A stretch of DNA of 64,000 nt from Mikania micrantha (lineage: Eukaryota > Streptophyta > Magnoliopsida > Asterales > Asteraceae): contig CM018680.1 in the NCBI GenBank assembly GCA_009363875.1, positions 75,271,811 to 75,335,810 of the forward strand, given 5' to 3'. The notes under the pieces are model-generated. The model ran no database searches, was not told where the DNA came from, and was given only the letters and a program-made list of their open reading frames with translations. The translations under genes and the position numbers were made by a program. Below, one piece after another: positions 46,147 to 56,099 of this stretch; the stretch's first letter is position 1; the number at the start of each line of letters is the position of its first letter.

Positions 46147-48715
46147 CCAGGCGTAGTGCGCGCGTCAACCGGTTGTGGGGCGCCTGTCCCTTCTCGCGCG
46201 TACCGCCTATTGTAACATCTGTGCCGGAACCATCACCGGAACAGTAAACTGTACAGTAACTTGTACAGTAACTTGTACAGTAACTCAGGTGCGACCCAGG
46301 AGAAATACTTAGAAACTATTTACATTTGATGCTAAACATAAACCATTACACGATGTTTCTGAAATTCTGATTTAGACCTTATGGTTTAAACAGTCAGAAA
46401 CACATCAGACAATCACGAGCAGATGAAAACATGTTTGACTTTGTATTTTTACGTTTAAACGTATGTGAGGATAAATAGAACAAAACCATAACAGTTGTTG
46501 TTACGGAATGCTAAACCGACGAATCATTCGTATAGGTGACGATCTGTACGAATAAATCTGAGGTTTAACAATCTGAAATGATGACTAAAAAGTAGAAAAC
46601 AAAATCAGAAAGTGAAACGTACGATCGTGTTTGTACAGTTAGCGCTCTGTACGAAGACGCGCGTAAGTGACGCGATCTGACGAAACGAAAACGGAAACAC
46701 GACACGAGCGGAAATAAATTAATAAAATAAAATAATTAACATTTTACAATTTTGAAACTCATCAAAATAATAAATCTAACTTCTTTTTTTTTTATTTACA
46801 ACATTTAAATTACGCGTAAAAAAAAAAAGAAAAATCCGGATACGCGACAAAAACACGAACCGAGCAATCGAAACGAACCCGAACACCATACGGAGTATAA
46901 AAACTCTACAATGAGAGTTTTCTCATTATTATCATCCACACCTCTTTCTCTCTCCCAAAATCCGGCCATCACCACTCACCACCATTCTTCACCTTCAATC
47001 ATCCATAACTTCTTCAATTCTTAACCGATTTGAGTGATTCTTGAACTCACGCGTAGCTCTCGAAGCCCTCTTCAAGGAAGTACAACCGATCTGGAAGGTT
47101 ACTCACTGAAAAAAGAGGTATGATCAAGAGAAAGTCTCGAAAAAGAGGGTTTTCACTTCTGTTTTCTTTTGATACCCATCAACTTAGCCGATTCTAGGCC
47201 ACTCTCACCACCATAACATCTTCGAAAAGCCTTAGTCACATGTCACGAACCAGTAGGTGGATGTTAGAACCATGAGTGTTGGATGAAACGATGATGATGA
47301 CACACAGTTTCCATGGGTTCGACGGGCGAACCTGTGCTGGACGCACACCAGCCGAACCTTCGACCCTACGAACCCTTGATGCACACACCGAACCCTAGTC
47401 ACCCTCACGAACCTGATGTGGCGAGCCATGGGGCGACGAACCTTCTGCTGTGACTAGCCGGCCGAACCCAAGCAGGAAACCCTAGGCGAACCATCATCAG
47501 CCAGCCACGAACCTTACTGCCACGCCTATGATAGGCGAACCTGTGGGCTATGGTCACGAACCCAGCACCCTGACCGAACCTTCTTACAAGTTACGAACCC
47601 ATGAGCACATGACCATGATGGTCGAACCTGTTGAAGGTGATAATGATCGTTGAACATTCACGGCTGAATGCAAAAGAATGGACCAGGCTGCTAATTCACG
47701 TAACCATGAAACTTTGTTGGTCCAGCCTATACAATAAGCCCATTAACGTTTAACAGGCCCAGTTTATTCCATGCAGATTTGATTGAGCATGAACTTCGGC
47801 CCACCATGGGTAGCCCACACCCTACAATCGGCCCAAGAGCCTATAATCAGCCCTCTTTCATCTGGCCCAACCAGAAAACCCAACAGGCCCAACAGCCTCT
47901 AGTCGGCCCAGTTTCATTTCTGTAGCCCATTTGTTTAGTTCGGCCCAATGCCATTACGTGGCCCATGGTCTCGGCCACACACATTACTCGGCCCAATAGC
48001 ACGCACTAAAGGACTATCTTTAAATTCAATTGGGCCTTTATAGATATGGTCCACTTGAATATTATTCGGCCCACACGATAAGAAAACTAAAGTAACATGT
48101 TGGATTAATTAAGGGCAATATCTAAAAACATTAAGTTTCGCAAGAATTAGCATCATATTTATTTATTAACTATGAAACAAGTTATTCAAGATTTTTGCAA
48201 GTGAAAGGAGGTTATCAACTTTAAACAAGAATCCAAGGTTAATAGTTGTAAACTATAAGAATTCAAGAATATACTGATGCAAGGTCAAGCTCAACTTGAA
48301 CAAGATAAGGGGTAACATAATTTGCAACCATGAAAACAAGGGCCGAATAAAGACCGCAAACCACTAGTGTTAGTCAACTTTAGGACTAACACGCATACAC
48401 GCACACTAAACAATTACACGCTATACTTATAATTCAAATGCAATGTGAATTCGATACAGGATTGTAAACCTTACATCAAGAACAAACAAAGAGCGTGCGT
48501 ATTCTTGATTTTACTTAGTCAACCACTACAAACGCCAGGTGAGTTCATTTGTCCCTTTTCAAACTTATTTGTTTTACTTCGGGACTGAGAAGCATGTTAA
48601 ACATTTTTACAAAATCATTGAAATGTTATTAAATGCTTTAAACATAAACTTGATTTTATGTTGAAACTTATTTGTGAAACGTAGTAATCATTGAAAAACA
48701 ATAGACTTGAAACCA

Positions 48716-48990
48716 TATGTTTGATGCTTATACTTGTGAAACTTTAAACTATAAACATGAGACTGGAGGTCTATACTTGTGAAACTATATACAATAAACA
48801 TGAGACTGGAGGTCTATACTTGTGAAACTATATACAATAAACATGAGACTGGAGGTCTATACTTGTGAAACTTTAAACTATAAACATGAGACTGGAGGTC
48901 TATACTTGTGAAACTATATACATTAAACATGAGACTGGAGGTCTATACTTGTAAATCTTTATACCTTAAACATGAGACTAGAGGTATATA
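48716..48990. repeat. Tandem array of about 43-51-bp units in the solo LTR
   Basis: About five to six units built on ACATGAGACTGGAGGTCTAT followed by ACTTGTGAAACT and an ATA-rich spacer. Confidence 0.9.
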
Positions 48991-49601
48991 CTTGTGAAAC
49001 TTTAGGAATTAACATAACACTTGATGCAAATTTATGGGATTCATGACGAAACAATGTGTGAAAACTTGAACTATATACATGAGGCTTACAATATAGATTT
49101 GAAGCCTAAACTTATTAAACTCTTATGATATAAACTCAATACTTAAACCTTGATCCAAATACATATGATATCAGCTAGGTGCTTAAACTATACACTTGAG
49201 GTTAACTTATAAACTCCTTGTTTATCTATATACAAAACCTAGGGCTTTGAAGATACTTTAAACAAACAATAATGCTTTACACAATTATTTCATAAAGGTA
49301 ATCTTCTACACCTTTAATAAAGTACTAAATTACTTTACATTTACAATGATTTGCTTAAACTTAACTTGTAACATATATGCTTTGAAATATTTATATATAC
49401 TGGAAATGCTTGAAACACCTGGATGTTTCATACACGCGAAATGCTTGAAAATACGTGAACACTTATTATACTTAGAATACTTGGAACACGTGAATGCTTG
49501 ATACATTTGGATACTTGAATACTTGAATGCATGATATACTTTGGATACATGAACACTTGAATACGTGAAGCATTGGAATGCTTAAACAAAAGACTGATTG
49601 A

Positions 49602-49835
49602 CCGCCGCGTGTTGACCTGTGTGTCAACCCCTACTAGTCATCAGTGAAACGATGTGAATGCTTGAGACTTGTATGTATAAACGTTTGGACATTGTAAGAC
49701 AGACTGATTGGCCGCCGCGTGTTGACCTGTGTGTCAACCCCTACTAGTCATCAGTGTTCTTCCTTGTCAGAGTCATGTAAGACAGACTGATTGGCCGCCG
49801 CGTGTTGACCTGTGTGTCAACCCCTACTAGTCATT
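49602..49835. repeat. Three copies of a 55-bp motif in the solo LTR
   Basis: GACTGATTGRCCGCCGCGTG followed by TTGACCTGTGTGTCAACCCC and CTACTAGTCAT at about 49602, 49704 and 49784. The centre TTGACCTGTGTGTCAA is an inverted repeat. Confidence 0.9.
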
Positions 49836-50039
49836 CAGTGTTCTTCTTGATTCAGCCATGGTTATGATAAGTGACTAGAATGATTGGGTTCTTCTAGTTG
49901 ACTTTGTGTTAACTTGAAGGTTCCTTTATCAGAACATGTCACAAGTCATATTTAGGATCATCATGGACCGATGTTGAATTCCTAAGGGTTTCAACTGTCC
50001 ATAATGGTACCTCTCAGACTTGATACTACTTTGTGCGTA

Positions 50040-50510
50040 TTGAAGGGTAGGTAAGACGCTTAATTATCATTAACAGCAATGTCCTATGCGACTTAGTATG
50101 TGGTGGGACGGCATCTGGGCGGGTCGTAGGCTCGACCCAGGAGTATGCCCTATATATAAGCATACCGAGTTGGATGATACAGGTGGTGTTAATGAGATTA
50201 AGGTCGTTACCTAGGGGGAAACATAGATGCTTTTGGGTAAATACATAAACCTGTAAACATGATACTTGATAAACTTATATTGAGACTAACACATACAAAT
50301 GCTATAAACTTGTAATCTTTGAAACAGTAAACTAGAGTCATGATGAAGAATGAATCGAATGGTAGGTAAAATGCTTAATTATCATTAATAGCAATGTCTT
50401 ATGCGACTTAGTATGTGGTGGGACGGCGTCTGGGCGGGTCGTAAGGCTCGACCCAGGGGTATGCCCTATATATAAGCATACCGAGTTGGATGATACAGGT
50501 GTTATTAATG
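50040..50510 (+). repeat. Duplicated promoter-like module in the solo LTR
   Basis: About 160 bp (GGTAGGTAARAYGCTTAATT to ATGATACAGGTG) occurs at about 50046-50200 and 50360-50505. Both contain GTATGTGGTGGGACGG and ATGCCCTATATATAAGC, a TATA-like box. The older relative has a single copy near 10225-10365. Confidence 0.85.
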
Positions 50511-51380
50511 AGGTTAAGGTTTTACCAAAGAGGTTTGCAAAAGCTATTTTATAAATACTAAAACTACATGAACTCACCAACCATTGTGTTGACTTTGTTT
50601 TCTTACATGCTTTCTCAGGTGACGCACATGATTAAGCTAAGATTCAGGATTGCATACTAGGATGACCAGACATAGATCTTAGTTGACTTTTGAAGAAGCA
50701 CATCTTTTGAGATTGATACGAATATCTCTTGATATCAGTTACAGATACAGGATAGATATATCCGATTCTTTTGGATAGGCTTACTTAGTTAAATTACTAA
50801 ACATTGATATTTGTAATTTAACTTTGTAATCCTAGTTTATATGTTATTGTGCTTAATTATTCTTAACATTGATGCTATGTAATCAATCTGATCATCACGA
50901 TTATCACCCGCGATATCGCGCCCCGAGAACCTTCCGCCCGACGGGGACTCCGATCCAACCCCGCCGGCTCGGGGTGTGACACCTATGGTGAAGCACTGGG
51001 CCTAGGCGTACCGCCTGACCTGCCTGATAAGCCCAATTGACCCAGTTTCATGTGTTGGGCTCGTTTTTCCTCGTTACTCTACTGTAATGCGTTGTTTCGG
51101 TGCCGTTTGAACTCTAATAGTCAATTACTAGTCATAATTGACTTGTGAAGTGTTCTTGTGTCTAACTGTTGTGACGTTCACCAACGTTCGTGATTTCTGA
51201 CACGTGTGTGCGGTTTCTTGATAATTCCTCGAATTATCTTGTTGGGTGTCTGTGTTTGTACTGTCGTGCCACGTGTCACACTAAATTAAACTAATTCTAG
51301 TGCCACGTGTACAAATATCAATTAAATAAACATTTAATATAATAATATGTTGACCTGGATTTTACGGGTGTCACAGTTGA

Positions 51381-51677
51381 AATGTGGAATGTGGAAACCA
51401 AACACAACCCATGTATACATTTTTGTCAAAGATATCAACCTTGACTCAAACAAACTTAAAATCATGCAACACAAACGCGACTCATTTATTTCATTTATCA
51501 AAGTGAGTCAAGGATGTTGAGAGGTTGTAATCAACTTCTAAGCATGTTAAACAACTTGATGGGTTGTAATAAATGGGTTATTAGTGTGTTGAAAGGTCAC
51601 TCTTCTAATTAAAACAGGTTGGCAGGTCAATCTTTTTAACCAAACAGGTTAAACTGGCCAAACTAAAAATGACCCTT
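51381..51677. other. Intron-like host sequence between exons B and C
   Basis: Resumes directly after the GTTGA duplication. AT-rich with no coding signal. Confidence 0.5.
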
Positions 51678-51696
51678 ATATATAACAACCCAAAAC

Positions 51697-51924
51697 CAAT
51701 GAGGCATTGCCTCAATGTTACCCCAAGATTCTTTCAAATGGAAGGTCTTGTGTTCAAATCCTTCCAGCAGTGAAATAGGGGTGTGAGGGGGTCAGGGGTT
51801 TTCCCAGTGGGGTTTCCTCATGGGGTGGTTGTGGTGGCTCATGGGAGGTCTAGGTAACTAGACCTTGGTGACATGGCCTGGAAACAGTGGGTTCACACGA
51901 TTGAGACCTTCGCCGTTCAAAAAA
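51697..51924 (+). mobile_element. tRNA-derived SINE, family A, TSD of 19 bp
   Basis: Flanked by ATATATAACAACCCAAAAC (51678-51696 and 51925-51943). B-box-like GTTCAAATCC lies near 51752, 54 bp from the 5' end, with the 3' end CGCCGTTCAAAAAA. 228 bp, closely related to 19825-20057. Long intact duplication indicates a fairly recent insertion. Confidence 0.92.
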
Positions 51925-52445
51925 ATATATAACAACCCAAAACTTTGAATATTTCCATGTGTTACATAAAATAGTCAACTACCAACCCTAATCCTATGAC
52001 CTATCTATTGATTATCAATATAGGCTTCTTGGTTGATTGGATCATATGTGAATACTGCACCGGAGCCGTTGAGTGGAGAATTGGCCATCCATTTGTCAAA
52101 TGATGTTCAATTAAAGCTTCATATGTCAAAGAATGCAGACAGAGAATATCCTCTTTCTCATCTATAATATTGAGGGCACAACAAAGGAAGATTTGATGGT
52201 TTTAAGGTTATAAATAAATACATTTTTTTAATTTTTGTTGATTTTGTGTTTCCATCTTACGTTTTCAATATTTGCAGGCTTTTCAAGAGCCTATGGAAAC
52301 AGATGATATTGTTCAGAATTGTGCAGAGTTGGTGGTAACAATCAGAATCCAAGATATACAAATTGTTGTAAACAAGACACATTGGTTGAGCTGCTGGTGT
52401 AGTTTTCAATGGATCACTTGCTAAAGAATCCGATACATTAGCAAT

Positions 52446-53936
52446 TGTTGGATTAATCTTCATTTATTTTACAAGTTTAAGGGCTGTCTTGGTTAATTGA
52501 AATTTATGTTTTGTTCATTTAATTGATATGTATAGAATTAAATAGGTAGATTTTAATTGAGTATTAGTTTATTTTAATTTCCCAAAAGTTAGGTAATTGG
52601 ATCACTGTTTGATTTTTGTTTAGTTTAAATAGGGGTTTAGGTCAAAGGATTTTGTACGCATTTATTAATTCAATATAGTTTTTGCTTTCCTTTTGATTAA
52701 CGATTTATATTCTTTTTAATCACAAGGCTTGTACTTTCTTTTCTGGTTTTGAATTCATTTTGTTCAAGAGGGCCTGCTCTTCAATTGATATTAAAGCCAT
52801 TTAAGACTCGATTGAGGTGATCAAAATCGTAGCAACTGATGCTCAAGAACAGTAGCAAAAGCAAATTGTTGTTGTTGTGTGGTGATCGATCGAGACAGTA
52901 TACAGAAAACCTATGTGGAGTGTTTAGGAGCAGATCAAAGTAACATGTGTGGTGTAGGCTTATGTGGAATAGTGTGTTCAAAGAAGACATGTATGGACAG
53001 TGGCGGAGCTTACCAAAACTTCGCGGGGGGGGGGGGCGAAATAAAGGTTTTTAAAAAATTTTACACTACGAATCGGGAAATATACACTATTACACGAAAA
53101 AACAAGGGGGCGACCCCCCGGTCTTCACTAAGCTACGCCAATGAGCGTGGAGTAAGTGAACCTGTGTGATAAAACAAAAGGAAAAGAACATGTGTGTATG
53201 ATAACTTGTGTAGTAAGGTAAAAGAAAAGGAGAATATAACCTGTGTGGACCAAGATTAAGAAGAGTTTTTGTAAAAACATATGTGGAGAGTAGTCGAGAT
53301 GACAGATGATGTATTTGGTGCGGGACCAATTGTGTAGGCTTGGAATCAAGGAAATGTACTTTGCAATGTCTCAAGTTATCAAACTACAAACTATACAAGT
53401 TGGTTAAAAATGGTAGAATCAATCCAACAAGCATATGGCTTGTGAGAAGCCATTGATCCGGTAACAGGAGGAGTGGTCGAAGCTAGGAAGAATTTAATGA
53501 CGAGAGCATTTGTGTTTCAAACTCTCCCCGAAGACATTTTGCTTCAAGTGTCAAATGCATAAATATGCAAAGTAGGTTTGGGAAGCGCTTCGTGTGCAAG
53601 GTCATGGGTATAATAATAGTAACCATAGTTGGGGATATTGAAGAGGGAATGGTAGAGGAGAGAATGAACACAAAAGAGGTGTCACGTGCGGGAACTTTAG
53701 AGACAAAAGTGAATTAACGTGTTATGAATGTTGTAAGTATAGACATTTTGTATACAAATGTCTCAATAGGAATGGAAAGGAGGCAAAACTAGTTAAAGCT
53801 CAAAAGAATGATGGACCGATATTGCTTTGAAATGACAAATCTTTATAAGTAGGATGTTGTTGGATTAATATTGATTATTTTACAAGTTTATGGGTTGTTT
53901 TGATTATTTTAACTTTTAAGTATGTTTAAGACCAAT
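52446..53936 (+). mobile_element. Decayed copia element: LTR, gag remnant and start of 3' LTR
   Basis: LTR-like sequence from TGTTGGATTAATC at 52446 to about 52783, then a degenerate primer site TTGATATTAAAGCC. Gag-like sequence follows (AIDPVTGGVVEARKNLMTRAF, then a stop, near 53440-53560), with a CCHC knuckle CYECCKYRHFVYKC near 53720. TGTTGGATTAATATTG at 53861 restarts the LTR for about 75 bp. No protease, integrase or RT. A small repeat is inserted at 52999. It interrupts exon D of the plus-strand gene after GCAAT. Confidence 0.75.
52999..53153. mobile_element. Small inverted-repeat element beginning AGTGGCGGAGCTTA
   Basis: Left end AGTGGCGGAGCTTA; right end TAAGCTACGCCAATG, the imperfect complement. 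A G-run of about eleven lies at 53026. Related to 14877-15085. Produces spurious frames on both strands. Confidence 0.7.
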
Positions 53937-53952
53937 AAATAGTAAATCAAGC

Positions 53953-54617
53953 ATGCCCCATTTGTGGTGCACGCATATAATGTATATAGGGGTTGAGGCC
54001 AGTAAGAAAATATTTTTGCCTAAGAAGAGTAAGAAGCAAAAGAAATTTGACACGTGGCACAATCCAGCACAAAAAACATAATCCAGTACATAAAAAATAA
54101 AAAATCCACTACAAAAAATAAGAATCAAGTACAAAAAAATAAGAATCCAATACAAAAAAATAAAAATGTATTACAAAAAACACAAAAATCTAGTACAAGT
54201 AAAATGAAGAACAAAAAAATAATCTAATACAAAAAAATAAAAATATAGTATAAAAAATAAAAATCTAGTACAAAAAATATGAAGTTATACGTAAATTATC
54301 ATGCCAAATTTCAAATTATTATTAGTTCTTACTTTTCTTAGGCAAAAATCTCTTCTTATTTGATCTTTCCCCAATGTATATATGTGTGGGCCTTAAGGAG
54401 GAAAAGTAAAAGTGCACTAATTTTAACGTTATTTCAATTATTTTGTGAAAATAACGTTAAAATCATTGGGATGATCAACTTCAAACGATAACTTTGAGCC
54501 GGGGACTCTTTCGGAACAGCCTCTCTATCCAAATTGGGATAGGGGTAAGGTTTGTATCTATCTTTCCCCCCAGACCCTACTGAAAAGTGGGAATATACTG
54601 GGTAAGGTTGTTGTTGT
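53953..54617 (+). mobile_element. SINE-like repeat, family B, with a nested MITE; TSD AAATAGTAAATCAAGC
   Basis: 16-bp exact duplication (53937-53952 and 54618-54633). After removing the nested MITE and its duplication the element is about 271 bp and ends GGTAAGGTTGTTGTTGT. This is the best-preserved plus-strand copy of family B. Confidence 0.88.
53989..54372. mobile_element. MULE-type MITE nested in the SINE, TSD AATGTATATA
   Basis: 10-bp duplication (53979-53988 and 54373-54382). Terminal inverted repeats of about 45 bp start GGGG and share TTTTTGCCTAAGAA, with the adjoining arms AGTAAGAA. The interior has a tandem run of CCAGTACAAAAAATAAGAAT-like units. TSD length and G-rich ends suggest Mutator-like. 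Confidence 0.8.
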
Positions 54618-54633
54618 AAATAGTAAATCAAGC

Positions 54634-54831
54634 CTAATACGTATATAACTGTTTGGTTGTCCCTAAGAGGATATCTAGGTGAATCTGATGTATATCCATT
54701 ATCCAAAAGGTGCATGGTTTACATCCTATTACAGACAAGTGTAGTCGTGTAGAGCATATTAGACGGATGTGTATGCAGTATGCTTGCTGTTTGAAAAAAA
54801 AAATTATAAAAAAATAAAAAATAAAAAATAA

Positions 54832-54866
<35 letters not shown>

Positions 54867-55005
54867 GAATAATAATGATAAAAATCTTTCAGTTTCTTTG
54901 AAGGTATGGTCGATCATCATGTATATGCCACTCACAAGGGATACCCTACTTTATTCTAATGTCAAGGTCAGCTAGATTAGAAATCATGGCATCATAAAAG
55001 TATCA
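54634..55005. other. Non-coding interval with AAT microsatellite
   Basis: Contains an (AAT)n run at about 54829-54876. Probably the end of the decayed copia insertion and intergenic DNA between the two convergent genes. Confidence 0.45.
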
Positions 55006-55013
55006 TTCTAAAC

Positions 55014-55963
55014 TCAGGGTCGGCCCAAGCATTTTCGAGGCCGAAAGCGACTAATAAAATTTGGCTCTTTTAGTAAATAATTATTTTGCTTTCATTCCAA
55101 TAAATGTTAATAACATATCAAATATCTAATTAGCTAATGGCAAATAGGAGCAACAAAATTGTATTGAATATACATCAAAAAGTGCAACTAAAAAAAGATA
55201 ATGTATTGAAAGCGACTAATAAAATTTGGCTCTTTTAGTAAATAATTATTTTGCTTTCATTCCAATAAATGTTAATAACACACTTAGCATAATATTATTT
55301 TGATAATAACATATCAAATATCTAATTAACTAATGGCAAACAGGAGCAACAAAATTGTATTGAATATACATCAAAAAGTGCAACTAAAAAAGGATAATGT
55401 ATTATTATCATATCAAATAACAATTGAAGATTTTAACAAAACTTATAGTAATAAACAATTTTAGAAGTCTATATAACAATAAATGGTTAAAAAAATAAAA
55501 TTAGCCTTAATTAAAAGTAGAATTCAAAAATCAAATAAATCAATTGGTATCAAAATATCAAATTACTAAATAAATAACAACATAAATCAACAAAGTTAAT
55601 ATAAAGAAACCCCTAGAAAATTCAATCGATGACTACAAAAAAAAAAATTAAAAATATCATATTGATCAAGATGAAGATGCAAAAAAAAAAAAGAGAACGT
55701 AAGAATCAAAAGTATTTTAAAAGTTCAATTTTTAAATAAGTGAAAAAATTGTTGAATGCTTGATTCAATTTTTCCATAAAAAAATGGGAAACTACCGCAC
55801 CATAAAGCATAAAATTGTTGTATTTTTTTACTCTAATTTTTTCATTTTGGACCAATTTAACAATAATCTAATGTATATAAAAAATTTGCTAAGAAACGGG
55901 GCTCTATGGTTTTGGGGGCCCCAAGCTCTAGCTTTACTATTTAAGCTTGTCGGGTCACCCCTG
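55014..55963. mobile_element. Non-autonomous hAT element, 950 bp, TSD TTCTAAAC
   Basis: Exact 8-bp duplication TTCTAAAC (55006-55013 and 55964-55971). Ends are CAGGGTCGGCCC and, on the opposite strand, CAGGGGTGACCC. Contains a tandem duplication (about 55043-55209 and 55210-55403), the second copy with a 30-bp insertion. No transposase frame. Confidence 0.88.
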
Positions 55964-56099
55964 TTCTAAACCTTGTTCTTTGTCAAACAAAAAAGCATTT
56001 ATCATCAACCTTCTTTATATTCCTGTTTTATGAAATTTGGAACATAAATTTTCAAGTAAATTGTTTGATTGATTGTTAACAAACACAGAACGAAGAATC

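Larger units (their letters stand above)
46211..50981 (+). mobile_element. Solo LTR of the large family, 4.77 kb, TSD CCTAT
   Basis: TGTAACATCTG start and GGGGTGTGACA end, flanked by CCTAT (46206-46210 and 50982-50986). No internal region. Landmarks: an AT-rich U3-like start; a CT-rich leader near 46925 followed by CGAACC-rich (47300-47640) and CGGCCCA-rich (47790-48070) stretches; tandem repeats at 48716-48990 and 49602-49835; two copies of an ATGCCCTATATATAAG module; and a GC-rich palindromic end. A partial relative is at 5619-10843. At nearly 4.8 kb it is among the longer plant LTRs. Confidence 0.92.
32426..51375 (-). mobile_element. Solo LTR (2.98 kb net) split by two nested elements, TSD GTTGA
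   Basis: The left end TGTCACACCCCC and the right end ACGGGTGTCACA give TG...CA ends on the minus strand. Exact duplications GTTGA lie at 32421-32425 and 51376-51380. Gypsy-2 is inserted at 34961-46146 (one CCAGG duplicated) and a second solo LTR at 46211-50981 (CCTAT duplicated). Removing these and one copy of each duplication leaves 2983 bp. It contains a perfect 106-bp tandem duplication and several GGCGTACCGCC palindromes. It lies in the intron between exons B and C of the plus-strand gene. Confidence 0.9.
31326..52445 (+). pseudogene. Broken gene for a DUF7794-type plant membrane protein (exon remnants)
   Basis: Four exon-like pieces with consistent splice signals. A: 31326-31412 after CTGCAG (AKSVSLHEVGVSISILLGLAPP, then an in-frame TAA at 31413). 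B: 32243-32322, between TTTCAG and GTTAGT (EEDDLIQVSLNQ...LTDF). C: 52024-52164 after ATATAG (ASWLIGSYVNTAPEPLSGEL...), phase-compatible with B across an intron that now holds 19 kb of nested LTRs. D: from 52278 after TTGCAG (METDDIVQNCAELVV, then after a frameshift AAGVVFNGSLAKESDTLAIV), cut at 52445 by a copia LTR. The order and motifs recall a plant family of secretory-pathway membrane proteins of unknown function; the name is from memory and unverified. Signal peptide, 5' exons and C-terminal membrane segment are missing. Stops and frameshifts make it a pseudogene. Confidence 0.6.

Noticed and set aside
52879..53374. Frames on both strands over the decayed copia
   Set aside because: Span the small inverted-repeat element and LTR-gag junk; no conserved domain.
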